Shown piece after piece: positions 15,108 to 22,875 of a DNA stretch of 33,297 nt (position 1 is its first letter; each line of letters starts with the position of its first letter). The translations under genes were made by a program, and so were the position numbers. Origin of the DNA: CAZVWH01 sp964631175 (GTDB lineage Bacteria; Planctomycetota; Phycisphaerae; Sedimentisphaerales; Anaerobacaceae); contig CAZVWH010000025.1 in NCBI GenBank assembly GCA_964631175.1, positions 1 to 33,297 on the forward strand. The letters are read 5' to 3'. Under the pieces are notes generated by a model that was not told the origin of the DNA, did no database searches, and saw only the letters and a program-made list of their open reading frames with translations.

Positions 15108-17750
15108 ATGAAAATCTCATTGCTATTGTTGGTATTGACATATTTAGCCCCGCAATCCTTCGACTCTGCTCAGGACAGGTTTATTGCGGCCTTTGACCTC
15201 GAGCAAAGCAGCGAAGTCACGCTGACAATAAATGAGTTTATGGCCAAAAACGAAAGCCTTATTCAAGACCCAAACGGCGATTATGACGACTGGATCGAAA
15301 TCTATAACTGTGGGGATAGCGCTGTTGATATAGCCGGGATGTACCTCACGGATAATCTTTCATTTCCCGCTAAATGGCAGGTTCCCGATAATAATCCCTC
15401 TATAACAATTATTCCGCCAAAGGGTTATCTGCTGATTTGGGCTGACGGCGAACCTAATGAAGGCACGCTGCACGCAAATTTCAAGCTTAGCGCGGATGGC
15501 GAACAAATCGCCCTTTATAATGACGACGGAAATCCTATAGATACAATCACCTTCGGTCCTCAGCAGGCAGACGTATCTTATGGACGCTTCCCCGACGGAA
15601 ACGGAAGTGGGCCTGGCCATTTCCCTGGGAATCTGGCCCCTCGGGCTCTCGACCGACGATCTGCGAACTGGCTTTTCTTTGTTGTCCCCAGCCCGGCAGC
15701 TACTAATATAAGCGAGTCCGGCAGTGTCATTATCAGCGAAATCATGTACCATCCCGACCACCCCAGTCAGGGGGTTGAGAATATTCACGAGGAATACATC
15801 GAGCTGTTTAATCCGACAAGTGAGTCGGTCAACCTGTTGGGCTGGCGATTTGCGGACGGTGTGGGCTTTGTTTTTCCGGATGTAACGCTCGGCCCTTCTG
15901 AGTACATTGTAGTAGCTGCGGACCTGAGCACATTTAGGGCCAAATACCCGGCTGTTATCAATGTTGTTGGCGGCTGGAGTGGCCGACTGAGCAACTCCGG
16001 TGAGGTGATTGAACTGCAAGACGCGTCGGGCGGAAAGGTTGACGAAGGCCGCTACTCGGATGAGGGCGATTGGGCTGTGCGGCAGCTTGGCCCGGAAGAT
16101 TATGGCCACCGTGGGTGGATATGGTCGGATGAGCACGACGGCGGCGGCAAATCGTTGGAGCTGGTAAATTTTGCGATGTCCAACGAGCACGGTCAAAATT
16201 GGGCGGCGAGCACTATTGATGGTGGTACGCCCGGTACTGCTAACTCGGCTACTGACAGTGACATTGCGCCGTTGGTCTTAGATACGACGCATTTTCCAAT
16301 CATACCGTGGTCCGACGAGCCGGTGACGGTGTCGGCTCGGATAGTCGATGAATTAACAGCCGGTATCACTGCAATGCTGTATTACCGTAAAGACGGAGAC
16401 CCTAACTTCAGCACATTGGAGATGTTTGATGATGGAGGCCATGGTGATAATAATGCAGGTGACGGAATATACGCAGCAGTGATACCCGCTCATCTGGATG
16501 GTACTATCATCGAGTTCTATATAGAAGCTGCTGACGCTGCGAATAATGTACGCACCTGGCCCGGCCCAAGCATGGTGGACGGCGAGCTAAAGCAGATCGG
16601 CCTGCTTTATCAGGTAAGTGATTCTCTTGACCAATTCCAATGGCCGGGCAGGCAGCCGATTTATTATCTGATTATGACCGAAGCCGAGCGGGCTGAGCTG
16701 CAATACATCGGTTCCCACAGCAACGATGCGAGGTCTCGTGTTCAGATGAACGGTACCTTTATCAGCATCGACGGCGTGCAAACACAGGTGCGGTACCGTG
16801 TCGGTATCCGCAACCGTGGCGCCGGCAGCCGAACCAATAGTAGTAACAGCTACCGAAACAACTATCACGTCAATTTTTCGAACGATTCTGCCTTCGGCGA
16901 ATGGAACGGCGTCACAGCCCTGATTATCAACAATCGCTACGGATATATACAACTGCTGGGCAGTGCAATCTGGCAGTCGGCTGGTCTGCCCGCCGCTGAC
17001 GCCAAAGCGATACAACTGCGTATCAATGGTCGGAATCTGGCTCAAACCAACGACCACATGTACGGTTCTTATGTTGCATTGGGGGTTATCGACAGTGATT
17101 TTACTAAGAGGCATTTTCCCGATGACCCGGCTGGGAACGCCTACATCTGTGCCAGCGGTGAAGCGGACTTGAGTTACAAAGGTGACAATCCGAATAGATA
17201 TCGCGACTATTATGAGAAGAGTACCAACATAGCTGAGGATGACTTCAACGATTTGATTAACTTGGTTTATGTGCTGAATAACACACCGCCGGAGACGTTT
17301 GTCCAGGATGTCAGCCGGGTTATCAATCTTGAGCAATGGCTGCGTTACCTTGCTGTTGATGCGCTGGCGGGCAATCTTGAAGGCGGCCTGACCACTCCTA
17401 GAGGTGATGACTATGCGCTGTATCGCGGCAGAAAAGATACACGATTTTGGCTGCTCCCTCACGATCTTGATACGTTATTCGGCCAGGGCGACCACTCGCC
17501 TGACATCCATCGCAGTATCTTTGTCTATACCGGACTGGACGGCCTACATGAGCTGCTGACGCATCCGGATATTATCCCCTTGTATTACAGCCAGCTCATC
17601 GACCTGATCGACACGGTTTTCTCGCCCGAGCAGTTCGATCCATTGGTGGACGAGCTGCTGGGTGACTGGGTGCCGAAATCTATGACCGACGATATAAAGC
17701 AGTTCGTTGTACAGCGCAACGCCGCCGTCCTGGCTCAAATATCTAAATAG
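15108..17750 (+). CDS. Secreted lamin-tail / CotH-like protein
   Basis: The 880-residue protein has a signal peptide, a first lamin-tail domain (about 40-200, INEFMAKNE...DWIEIYN), a second one (about 205-380, IISEIMYHP...EEYIELFNP) and a short Ig-like domain (about 385-490, MLYYRKDG...FYIEAAD). A CotH-kinase-like region runs from about 515 to the end. That region has RVGIRNRG, WLRYLAVDALAGN and the conserved WLLPHDLDTLFG acid, but the basic residue usual in the KSYRI-like strand appears as NNYHVNF. Activity is therefore doubtful. Two repeat-derived stretches sit in frame: SFDSAQDRF at about residue 17-25 and 20 residues at 15609-15668. Such proteins are common in planctomycetes; the role is unknown. 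Confidence 0.85.
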   Translation: MKISLLLLVLTYLAPQSFDSAQDRFIAAFDLEQSSEVTLTINEFMAKNESLIQDPNGDYDDWIEIYNCGDSAVDIAGMYLTDNLSFPAKWQVPDNNPSITIIPPKGYLLIWADGEPNEGTLHANFKLSADGEQIALYNDDGNPIDTITFGPQQADVSYGRFPDGNGSGPGHFPGNLAPRALDRRSANWLFFVVPSPAATNISESGSVIISEIMYHPDHPSQGVENIHEEYIELFNPTSESVNLLGWRFADGVGFVFPDVTLGPSEYIVVAADLSTFRAKYPAVINVVGGWSGRLSNSGEVIELQDASGGKVDEGRYSDEGDWAVRQLGPEDYGHRGWIWSDEHDGGGKSLELVNFAMSNEHGQNWAASTIDGGTPGTANSATDSDIAPLVLDTTHFPIIPWSDEPVTVSARIVDELTAGITAMLYYRKDGDPNFSTLEMFDDGGHGDNNAGDGIYAAVIPAHLDGTIIEFYIEAADAANNVRTWPGPSMVDGELKQIGLLYQVSDSLDQFQWPGRQPIYYLIMTEAERAELQYIGSHSNDARSRVQMNGTFISIDGVQTQVRYRVGIRNRGAGSRTNSSNSYRNNYHVNFSNDSAFGEWNGVTALIINNRYGYIQLLGSAIWQSAGLPAADAKAIQLRINGRNLAQTNDHMYGSYVALGVIDSDFTKRHFPDDPAGNAYICASGEADLSYKGDNPNRYRDYYEKSTNIAEDDFNDLINLVYVLNNTPPETFVQDVSRVINLEQWLRYLAVDALAGNLEGGLTTPRGDDYALYRGRKDTRFWLLPHDLDTLFGQGDHSPDIHRSIFVYTGLDGLHELLTHPDIIPLYYSQLIDLIDTVFSPEQFDPLVDELLGDWVPKSMTDDIKQFVVQRNAAVLAQISK
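15609..15668 (+). repeat. 60-bp in-frame repeat insertion in the lamin-tail domain
   Basis: Twenty codons (GPGHFPGNLAPRALDRRSAN) interrupt what would otherwise read GRFPDGNGS-WLFFVVPSPAATN. That is the normal end of a lamin-tail domain (xGRxPDGxGxWxFxxxPTPGxxN). The DNA also occurs at 7208-7265 in non-coding sequence, so it is a dispersed repeat taken into the gene without breaking the frame. Confidence 0.8.
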
Positions 17751-17752
17751 CC

Positions 17753-17870
17753 AAAATCTAAATTCTAAATCCTAAATAATATCAAAATTCTAATTTCAAA
17801 TGTTCGAAACGTTTTGGATTTTGGTCATTTGAGTTTGTTTAGAATTTAGATATTAGAATTTAGAATTTTA
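17753..17870. repeat. AT-rich CTAAAT/ATTTAG inverted repeat
   Basis: Copies of 'ctaaattctaaat' at the left face 'tttagatattagaatttagaatttt' at the right. They form a long imperfect hairpin between the convergent CotH and apt genes, and it may stop both transcripts. Confidence 0.65.
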
Positions 17871-17886
17871 AGCCTGCAGCTCAGGA

Positions 17887-18525
17887 TTAGTATGAAATGA
17901 CTGTGCTAATCTTGTAGCTGCCGAGTTTTTCTCTGCCGGCCAATTCTTTAAGCTCCACAAGAAAGGTGATGCCGACGATTTGTCCTCCGATTTTTTCGAT
18001 TAGCTGACAGGCTGCTGCCATTGTCCCGCCGGTCGCTAAAAGGTCATCGACCATTAAGACCTTGTCCCCTTCTTTTACAGCGTCTTTATGAACCTCCAGC
18101 GTATCGGTGCCGTACTCCAGGTCGTAAGTGACACTTTCAGTTTTGAAAGGCAGTTTGCCTTTTTTTCGTATAGGGACAAAGCCGACCCCGAGCTTTTGTG
18201 CAACAGCCGCTCCGAAAATAAATCCTCTCGCCTCCACAGCAGCAACGTATTCAACCTGTGGCGAGCCTGTCCTTCTCCGGCTCGGCGAGCCTCCGCCGAG
18301 ACGAGTCGAATCTACGCCGGCCCCCGCAGCTTCTTGTGAAGCAAGAGCGGGGGTAAAACCTGCGCATAGTGCATCTACGGCTGCTGAAAAAGCCTTCGTA
18401 TCTGCTAACAAGGGCGTGATATCGCGGAATAAAATCCCTTTTTTTGGCCAATCAGGTATGCTGCGGATATACTTTTCCAGGCCTGTCCCTTTGGGTTCGA
18501 CAGGCTCACCACAAGTATTTGTCAT
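17887..18525 (-). CDS. apt: Adenine phosphoribosyltransferase with repeat insertions
   Basis: Apt makes AMP from adenine and PRPP. Family signatures are IPDWPKKGILFRDITPLL (residues 23-40), VEARGFIFG (97-105), GVGFVPIRKKGKLP (113-125), YDLEYGTDTLEVHKDAV (134-150) and the PRPP loop VLMVDDLLATGGT (156-168). It has 212 residues where 170-185 is usual. The excess lies at two places: an N-terminal TCGEPVEPKG, and about 30 residues near 58-91 (STRLGGGSPSRRRTGSPQ). Both are translations of dispersed palindromic repeats found elsewhere in the window. All catalytic motifs remain intact, so the enzyme is probably active. It is convergent with the CotH gene. Confidence 0.92.
   Translation of the reverse strand: MTNTCGEPVEPKGTGLEKYIRSIPDWPKKGILFRDITPLLADTKAFSAAVDALCAGFTPALASQEAAGAGVDSTRLGGGSPSRRRTGSPQVEYVAAVEARGFIFGAAVAQKLGVGFVPIRKKGKLPFKTESVTYDLEYGTDTLEVHKDAVKEGDKVLMVDDLLATGGTMAAACQLIEKIGGQIVGITFLVELKELAGREKLGSYKISTVISY
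18255..18352. repeat. Palindromic repeats inserted in frame in apt
   Basis: The DNA for the extra apt residues consists of 'cctgtggcgagcctgtcc' repeat text, a CTCGGCGAGCCTCCGCCGAG inverted unit and a hairpin CCCCCGC...GCGGGGG with inner CTTC-ttgt-GAAG. Boundaries are approximate. Related pieces lie at 2757-2832. Confidence 0.7.
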
Positions 18526-18575
18526 TTATTGTCTTTCCCTGGCACTATCAACCGTTCTTGATTCTCGTTGAGTAT

Positions 18576-18621
18576 CTCCGCAGGACGTGGCGCCAGCCAT
18601 CCCAGCGACCTGTCAGCGGAG
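18576..18621. repeat. Dispersed CTCCGC...GCGGAG repeat, copy 1
   Basis: The ends are CTCCGC and GCGGAG. The inner 30 bases (AGGACGTGGCGCCAGCCATC and the next ten) recur exactly, in reverse complement, inside 31205-31258. Confidence 0.85.
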
Positions 18622-18724
18622 TATCCAACATCGAGCATCAAGTATCTATTGTTAGCATTTTACCGGCGAAATACAAGTTTTCTTTACTGTATTATTTCGT
18701 ATTGCGTATCGCGTCGAGCCAGGA

Positions 18725-18890
18725 TTTCTGCCCTCTGTCCTCTGTTCTCCGTTCTATGTCTTCCGTCCTCTGTCCTCCGACCTTTGCCTTCCGTCCCTTC
18801 GACTTCGCTCAGGGAAGACCTCCGTCCTCCGTCATCCCCGCCTCTGCCGGCTAAACTTCGTCTCTCGTCCATCCTCCCTTGCCCTTTTAC
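18725..18890. repeat. Pyrimidine-rich degenerate repeat tract
   Basis: Many near-copies of 'ctctgtcctccg' follow one another on the plus strand, interrupted by 'cccttcgacttcgctcaggg'. It is low-complexity and non-coding, and the same text type is seen at 1-40 and 2700-2760. Confidence 0.75.
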
Positions 18891-19006
18891 CATTTGCTCT
18901 ATGTCATCAAAACACATTAAGGCCTGCTTTAAGATTGTGAGCTTTATAATGATTTTCGCCTTCAAAAATTGTTTACAAGTTGTAAAATAACACTTTTGGA
19001 GACTAT

Positions 19007-19765
19007 ATGGCGCAGACCTCTAAAATTGAATGGACCGAATCTACTTGGAACCCCGTTACCGGCTGCACAAAGATTAGTATAGGCTGCCAGAACTGCTATG
19101 CCGAACGTATGGCTTTAAGACTGAAGGCAGCCGGTAGTCCCAACTATGCGAATGGTTTCCGTGTCACAGCACACCCATACGCTCTTAAAATACCCCTTCG
19201 CTGGAAGCAGCCTCGCATTATATTTGTTAATTCTATGAGCGATCTGTTTCACAAGGACATTCCCTTTAGCTTTGTAGCGAAAATCTTTGAAGTTATGTGT
19301 CAGGCATCTCATCACAGATTTCAAGTGTTAACAAAACGAAGTAAGCGTTTGATACAATTGAGTTATAAACTACCTTGGCCACAGAATGTATGGATGGGCG
19401 TCACCGTCGAAACTACGGATTACCTTTGCCGGATAGACCACTTACGGAAAATCCCTGCGGTAGTAAAGTTTATATCCTTCGAGCCGCTTCTGGGTCCTAT
19501 CCCCAACATCGACCTTACCGACATAGATTGGGTAATCGTTGGAGGTGAATCCGGCCCCGGCGCAAGGCCGATGAAACCGGAATGGGCTAAGGACATTCGT
19601 GACCAGTGCTTTGCTGCTGGCGTTCCCTTTTTCTTCAAACAATGGGGAGGTATAAATAAGAAGAAAAACGGTCGCATGCTTGACGGCCGTACGTGGAATG
19701 ATTTGCCGATGTCATCTGGGCCTAGCCATTCTGCGAAGAATTTGCCGGAACTAAGTTATGTATAA
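19007..19765 (+). CDS. DUF5131 / Gp37-Gp68-like three-Cys protein
   Basis: The 252-residue protein opens with SKIEWTESTWNPVTGCTKISIGCQNCYAERM, which has a CX6CX2C cluster (Cys20, 27, 30). It continues with SMSDLFH, FQVLTKRSKRL, WMGVTVE, FISFEPLLGP, VIVGGESGPGARPM and FFFKQWGG. This is the full signature of the DUF5131 (phage Gp37/Gp68) family, which looks like a radical-SAM relative and is uncharacterised. It overlaps the next gene by eight bases, and that gene is its usual partner TcmP. The start ATG 19007 fits the conserved N-terminus. Confidence 0.9.
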   Translation: MAQTSKIEWTESTWNPVTGCTKISIGCQNCYAERMALRLKAAGSPNYANGFRVTAHPYALKIPLRWKQPRIIFVNSMSDLFHKDIPFSFVAKIFEVMCQASHHRFQVLTKRSKRLIQLSYKLPWPQNVWMGVTVETTDYLCRIDHLRKIPAVVKFISFEPLLGPIPNIDLTDIDWVIVGGESGPGARPMKPEWAKDIRDQCFAAGVPFFFKQWGGINKKKNGRMLDGRTWNDLPMSSGPSHSAKNLPELSYV

Positions 19766-20576
19766 GCTGCCATCTGCTAAGGATGATGACCTGTATATTC
19801 CAATTGTGCGAGAATGGTCCAGCGACAAGCACTATTTCCTTATGCGGTACATTGATGCTTTCACAACATCTATGAAAGGTAAAAAATGGCAGGGATTACA
19901 CTACATTGATCTTTTTGCAGGCGCAGGAATTGAGAAATTAGAGACATCTCAAAAGCTTGATTGGGGCTCACCTATAATCGCCGCAAAAGCCCCTCATCCG
20001 TTCGATAGGCTACATCTGTGTGAAAAGCTTAAACGGAAATACAATGCTCTCAAATCTCGAATCGATAAAATAAGACCGGACTCACAAGTTCTCTATGGAA
20101 ATGCAAATAAAAAGATTCATGATATTGTAAAAGAGATACCTCAAGGAACATTGTCACTCGCCTTTCTTGACCCGTATGGCCTACATCTTGAATTTGAAAC
20201 TCTAAAAGTATTGTCAGATGTAAGAGCGGATCTGATTATCTTCTTTCCAGACTATCTCGATGCCCTAAGGAATTGGGAACATAATTATTTGGATAATCCA
20301 GACTCAAACCTTGATCACTGTCTTGGTTCAGGTGCAGATTGGCGTTCTATATTAGACAATACCACTCGCAACAACTTAGCTGAGGTCTTGCGAAAATTGT
20401 ATGTTGGCCAGATTAGATCGCTTGGCTACACCGAATTTGAATATGAGCGTATAAGAATGAATAACCATCCATTATACATATTAATCTTTTGTTCGCGTCA
20501 TTCACTTGCGGCCAAACTGTGGCGCGGGATAGCAAGGAAAAAACCCAATGGACAACGAACTTTCCCTTTTGAGTAA
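19758..20576 (+). CDS. tcmP: Three-Cys-motif partner protein TcmP
   Basis: The 272-residue protein matches the TcmP family, named for its pairing with DUF5131-type three-Cys proteins. Conserved features are EWSSDKHYFLMRYIDAF, LHYIDLFAGAG (residues 47-57, like a methyltransferase motif I), LCEK, LSLAFLDPYGLHL (DPY at 138-140, a motif IV-like catalytic loop) and DLIIFFPDYLDALRN. This suggests a Rossmann methyltransferase fold acting on a nucleic acid or another large substrate. The real target is unknown. The start codon lies inside the end of the DUF5131 gene, so the two are translationally coupled. Confidence 0.9.
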   Translation: MYKLPSAKDDDLYIPIVREWSSDKHYFLMRYIDAFTTSMKGKKWQGLHYIDLFAGAGIEKLETSQKLDWGSPIIAAKAPHPFDRLHLCEKLKRKYNALKSRIDKIRPDSQVLYGNANKKIHDIVKEIPQGTLSLAFLDPYGLHLEFETLKVLSDVRADLIIFFPDYLDALRNWEHNYLDNPDSNLDHCLGSGADWRSILDNTTRNNLAEVLRKLYVGQIRSLGYTEFEYERIRMNNHPLYILIFCSRHSLAAKLWRGIARKKPNGQRTFPFE

Positions 20577-20856
20577 CTTAGCTCTTACTTCTCAATATCA
20601 AAATAGAATTCCGAACAAAATGTGTAGTCTGTGCTTATACGAATGTGCCTGTTAATAATTATCCCCCTTATCTTCTTTAATATTAAGAACTTACAAAAAT
20701 ACTTCAGAAATGTCTCACAAACTAAATGTCCAAATGCAAGCTAAATTCAACCTAAAATCAATAAAATATGATATATTTCTAACAAACAATTTTTCTTTAT
20801 CCTATCCACCCTTCTTTCCTATGTCACCTATTCTACCAACATCTTTTGTTGATAAA

Positions 20857-20872
20857 TGTTTCACGTGAAACA
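20857..20872. promoter_or_regulatory. parS: parS centromere site 1
   Basis: TGTTTCACGTGAAACA is the perfect consensus 16-bp parS palindrome bound by ParB. It lies 880 bases upstream of parB. Confidence 0.95.
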
Positions 20873-20927
20873 TTCAGTGTAGTTCACAATCTCATAAGCA
20901 TATCGACTATACATACAAACAGTGATC

Positions 20928-21050
20928 GTCATTGCGAGGCCGAATGAAGTGAGGTCGTGGCAATCTCCCTGTTGCGAAGGTATGAGATTGCTTCAGCCTA
21001 AAGGCCTCGCAATGACACAAAAACGCTGGTTTGCCTCCGTGAGCAGTTAC
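20928..21050. mobile_element. Inverted-repeat element related to 10206-10344
   Basis: Read on the minus strand it begins GTAACTGCTCACGGAGG and continues GTTTTTGTGTCATTGCGAGGCCTTTAGGC, like the element at 10206. The other end is GTCATTGCGAGGCC. It lies between the two parS sites. Confidence 0.7.
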
Positions 21051-21471
21051 CGGAATTTTAAAAATCCATCAGCAGGGGGATATTATAGTGAAGCTACACG
21101 GCTTTATCCGCCTATGGCGGATGGCATCCTCACATACCTGCATGCGCGTAGCCGCTTCGGCGAAACCCGCCGGAGCATACCCTCCTTCGCCAAGGCTACG
21201 GAGGGTTACCCTTTTCGCATTCATCCACGGGTTTACACCCGTGGCTTTCTGCGAAGGCGGGTAAATTTTGTGCCGGGTATTAGAGCAGGAACCATCATAA
21301 ATTAGGCTCTTTAAAGGACCCACAGCCTTATTTGTTTTAATCCCGCCTGGAATTCCAATTGTGTTCTATTACCTTATCAAAGCCAACTTTAGAAGGTGGT
21401 CCTATGACCGAGACACACTATTTTCTCAGTTCATTGTACCTGGCTGATGAGATCGTACGTTTCCTAACAAT

Positions 21472-21487
21472 TGTTTCACGTGAAACA
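21472..21487. promoter_or_regulatory. parS: parS centromere site 2
   Basis: This is a second perfect TGTTTCACGTGAAACA, 265 bases upstream of the parB start. Confidence 0.95.
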
Positions 21488-21617
21488 TTTTTTTAAAAAC
21501 ACGATTTTTAACCCGATAAAGTTGCAGAATTTTCACTCAATATTCCGAAATATCATACAGATAAAGATTCGAGCTTTTATTAAGAAGCAATTACTTGCTG
21601 TGCCTTTGGCGCGTTCA

Positions 21618-21655
21618 CCCCGTGAGATGGATGGCCTGCGGCCTATCTCACGGGG
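21618..21655. repeat. Long palindrome upstream of parB
   Basis: CCCCGTGAGAT and ATCTCACGGGG are perfect arms, with GGCC-tgc-GGCC nested inside. It may terminate any transcription entering from upstream, or be a dispersed repeat. Confidence 0.7.
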
Positions 21656-21751
21656 TAAGTTGAGTTGTTATAAGATTGATAATTTACACAATATCAGTAA
21701 AATGAGCAAACAATAGCAATTTTCACACAATCGATATGAAGGAGAATTAAT

Positions 21752-22702
21752 ATGGAGACAAAAAACCGTCAGAAGCCAAAACATCTTGGCAGAGGTCTGG
21801 AATCTTTAATAGGTCCGATAACAAGCAATGTATCAGCGATACAACAGTCATCATCTGAGCAGGAAGAAGCTCCTATGTTCCCTCCTGACAAAGAGTTACG
21901 TGAATCGCTGCGGGAAATCAACATATCTGCCATATCACCGAATCCATATCAGGCACGAACGGTTTGGGATGAGCAGGAATTAGCAGATTTGGCTGAGTCA
22001 ATCAAAGCCAACGGCATAATTCAGCCCATCATTGTTCGCCCTGCCGGACCGGGATATGAGCTAATAGCTGGAGAACGCCGATTCAGAGCCGCACAGATGG
22101 TTTCGCTAACAACCATACCGGCACTGGTTCGACAGGCAACGGACGAACAACTGCTGGAATTGGCGTTGGTAGAGAACATTCACCGAAGCGACCTCAATCC
22201 AATCGAACGCGCCAAGGCTTATCAAAACTATCTAAGCACTTTCTGTCTTACCCAGGCCGAAGCTGCTGGAAGACTTGGCGAAGACCGCTCCGTCATCGCT
22301 AACTATCTGCGAATATTAGACTTACCAGATGAAATAAAACAGATGTTAAGCGATGGCCGGCTAAGTATGGGCCACGCACGAGCGATACTTGCTCTGCCGA
22401 CCGATGAGCTTCGGCGAAAATTAGCCAACCGGGCGCTGGCAGGCCGACTGAGCGTCCGTGAGGTCGAAAGATTAGTCAGAAAATACCTTATAAGCAATAA
22501 TCAGGCTAAAATTACCGCACGCTCAAAACCGGCTCATATACAGGAACTCGAAAGCAACCTCAGCCGACAGCTCGGCACAAAGGTAATCATCGAAACCCGC
22601 AAAAACGGCCAAAGAGGCAGGATTATCATCGAATTTTACTCTCTGGACGAATTTGACAATATTGCAGAAAGGCTCGGCCTGGCGACCATAGAGCAGGTTT
22701 GA
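21752..22702 (+). CDS. parB: Chromosome partitioning protein ParB
   Basis: ParB binds parS, slides on DNA as a CTP-dependent clamp and loads SMC. The 316-residue protein has the N-terminal HLGRGLESLIG motif that contacts ParA, the CTP-binding core with GERRFRA (residues 107-113) and ENIHRSDLNPIE (141-152), an HTH around QAEAAGRLGEDRSVIANYLRILDL, and a C-terminal dimerisation domain. GGAGA lies upstream of ATG 21752. Two perfect parS sites precede it. No parA is visible next to it; in most genomes parA is directly upstream, so this parB is an orphan in the window. Confidence 0.96.
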   Translation: METKNRQKPKHLGRGLESLIGPITSNVSAIQQSSSEQEEAPMFPPDKELRESLREINISAISPNPYQARTVWDEQELADLAESIKANGIIQPIIVRPAGPGYELIAGERRFRAAQMVSLTTIPALVRQATDEQLLELALVENIHRSDLNPIERAKAYQNYLSTFCLTQAEAAGRLGEDRSVIANYLRILDLPDEIKQMLSDGRLSMGHARAILALPTDELRRKLANRALAGRLSVREVERLVRKYLISNNQAKITARSKPAHIQELESNLSRQLGTKVIIETRKNGQRGRIIIEFYSLDEFDNIAERLGLATIEQV

Positions 22703-22774
22703 ATAGGGGGCTAAAATCATATTTGCCTATTTCCCCAAAAAGCGGTAAAATATTAGTGTGCTTATCAGACAAAC

Positions 22775-22836
22775 GCTTGGTGGAAAAGCAATAAATCCAG
22801 ACCATCCGTATAAAAAGTTAAGAGCGTCCGCCAAGC
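22775..22836 (+). promoter_or_regulatory. Stem-loop in the leader of the ankyrin gene
   Basis: GCTTGGTGGA (22775-22784) pairs with TCCGCCAAGC (22827-22836), with one G-U pair, around a 42-base loop. It lies 40 bases before the ankyrin protein start and may be a terminator-like or regulatory leader. Confidence 0.4.
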
Positions 22837-22875
22837 CTTAAGACATCGGAAATTTCTTAAAGAAAGGTGAATAAT

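Larger units (their letters stand above)
18526..19006. other. Repeat-rich gap upstream of the DUF5131 gene
   Basis: No supported gene. It contains a dispersed 46-bp repeat (18576-18621), a long pyrimidine-rich tract (18725-18890) and, near 18930-18990, an AT-rich stretch just before the DUF5131 start that probably holds its promoter. Confidence 0.55.
20577..21751. other. Gene-free 1.17-kb parS region
   Basis: No gene is supported. It contains an AT-rich left part (20577-20850), two perfect parS sites, an inverted-repeat element (20928-21050), a cluster of hairpin repeats including CCACGGGT/ACCCGTGG (21228-21246), and a long palindrome (21618-21655). A plus-strand frame that begins in the second parS reads through these repeats and is taken as spurious. 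Confidence 0.65.

Noticed and set aside
15360..16196. Long minus-strand frame inside the lamin-tail/CotH gene
   Set aside because: It is a shadow of the plus-strand gene, which has a signal peptide and recognisable domains. The antisense translation has none.
18684..18965. Short minus-strand frame in the pyrimidine-rich tract
   Set aside because: It is a translation of a degenerate low-complexity repeat (RTEDGRHRTENRGQ-type), without conserved content.
20922..21305. 127-codon plus-strand frame between the parS sites
   Set aside because: It is the translation of the inverted-repeat element and a chain of hairpin repeats (VIARPNEVRSWQSP-type), a known kind of false gene in repeat-rich genomes.
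21471..21716. Start of a parA/soj-like gene at the second parS (MFHVKHFF...)
   Set aside because: The resemblance comes only from translation of the parS palindrome. The rest of the frame reads through a dispersed palindrome and has no Walker motif.
20577..21751. Replication origin (oriC)
   Set aside because: The parS sites and AT-rich DNA would fit, but I could not find a cluster of TTATNCACA DnaA boxes or a DnaA-trio-like array, so no origin is called.
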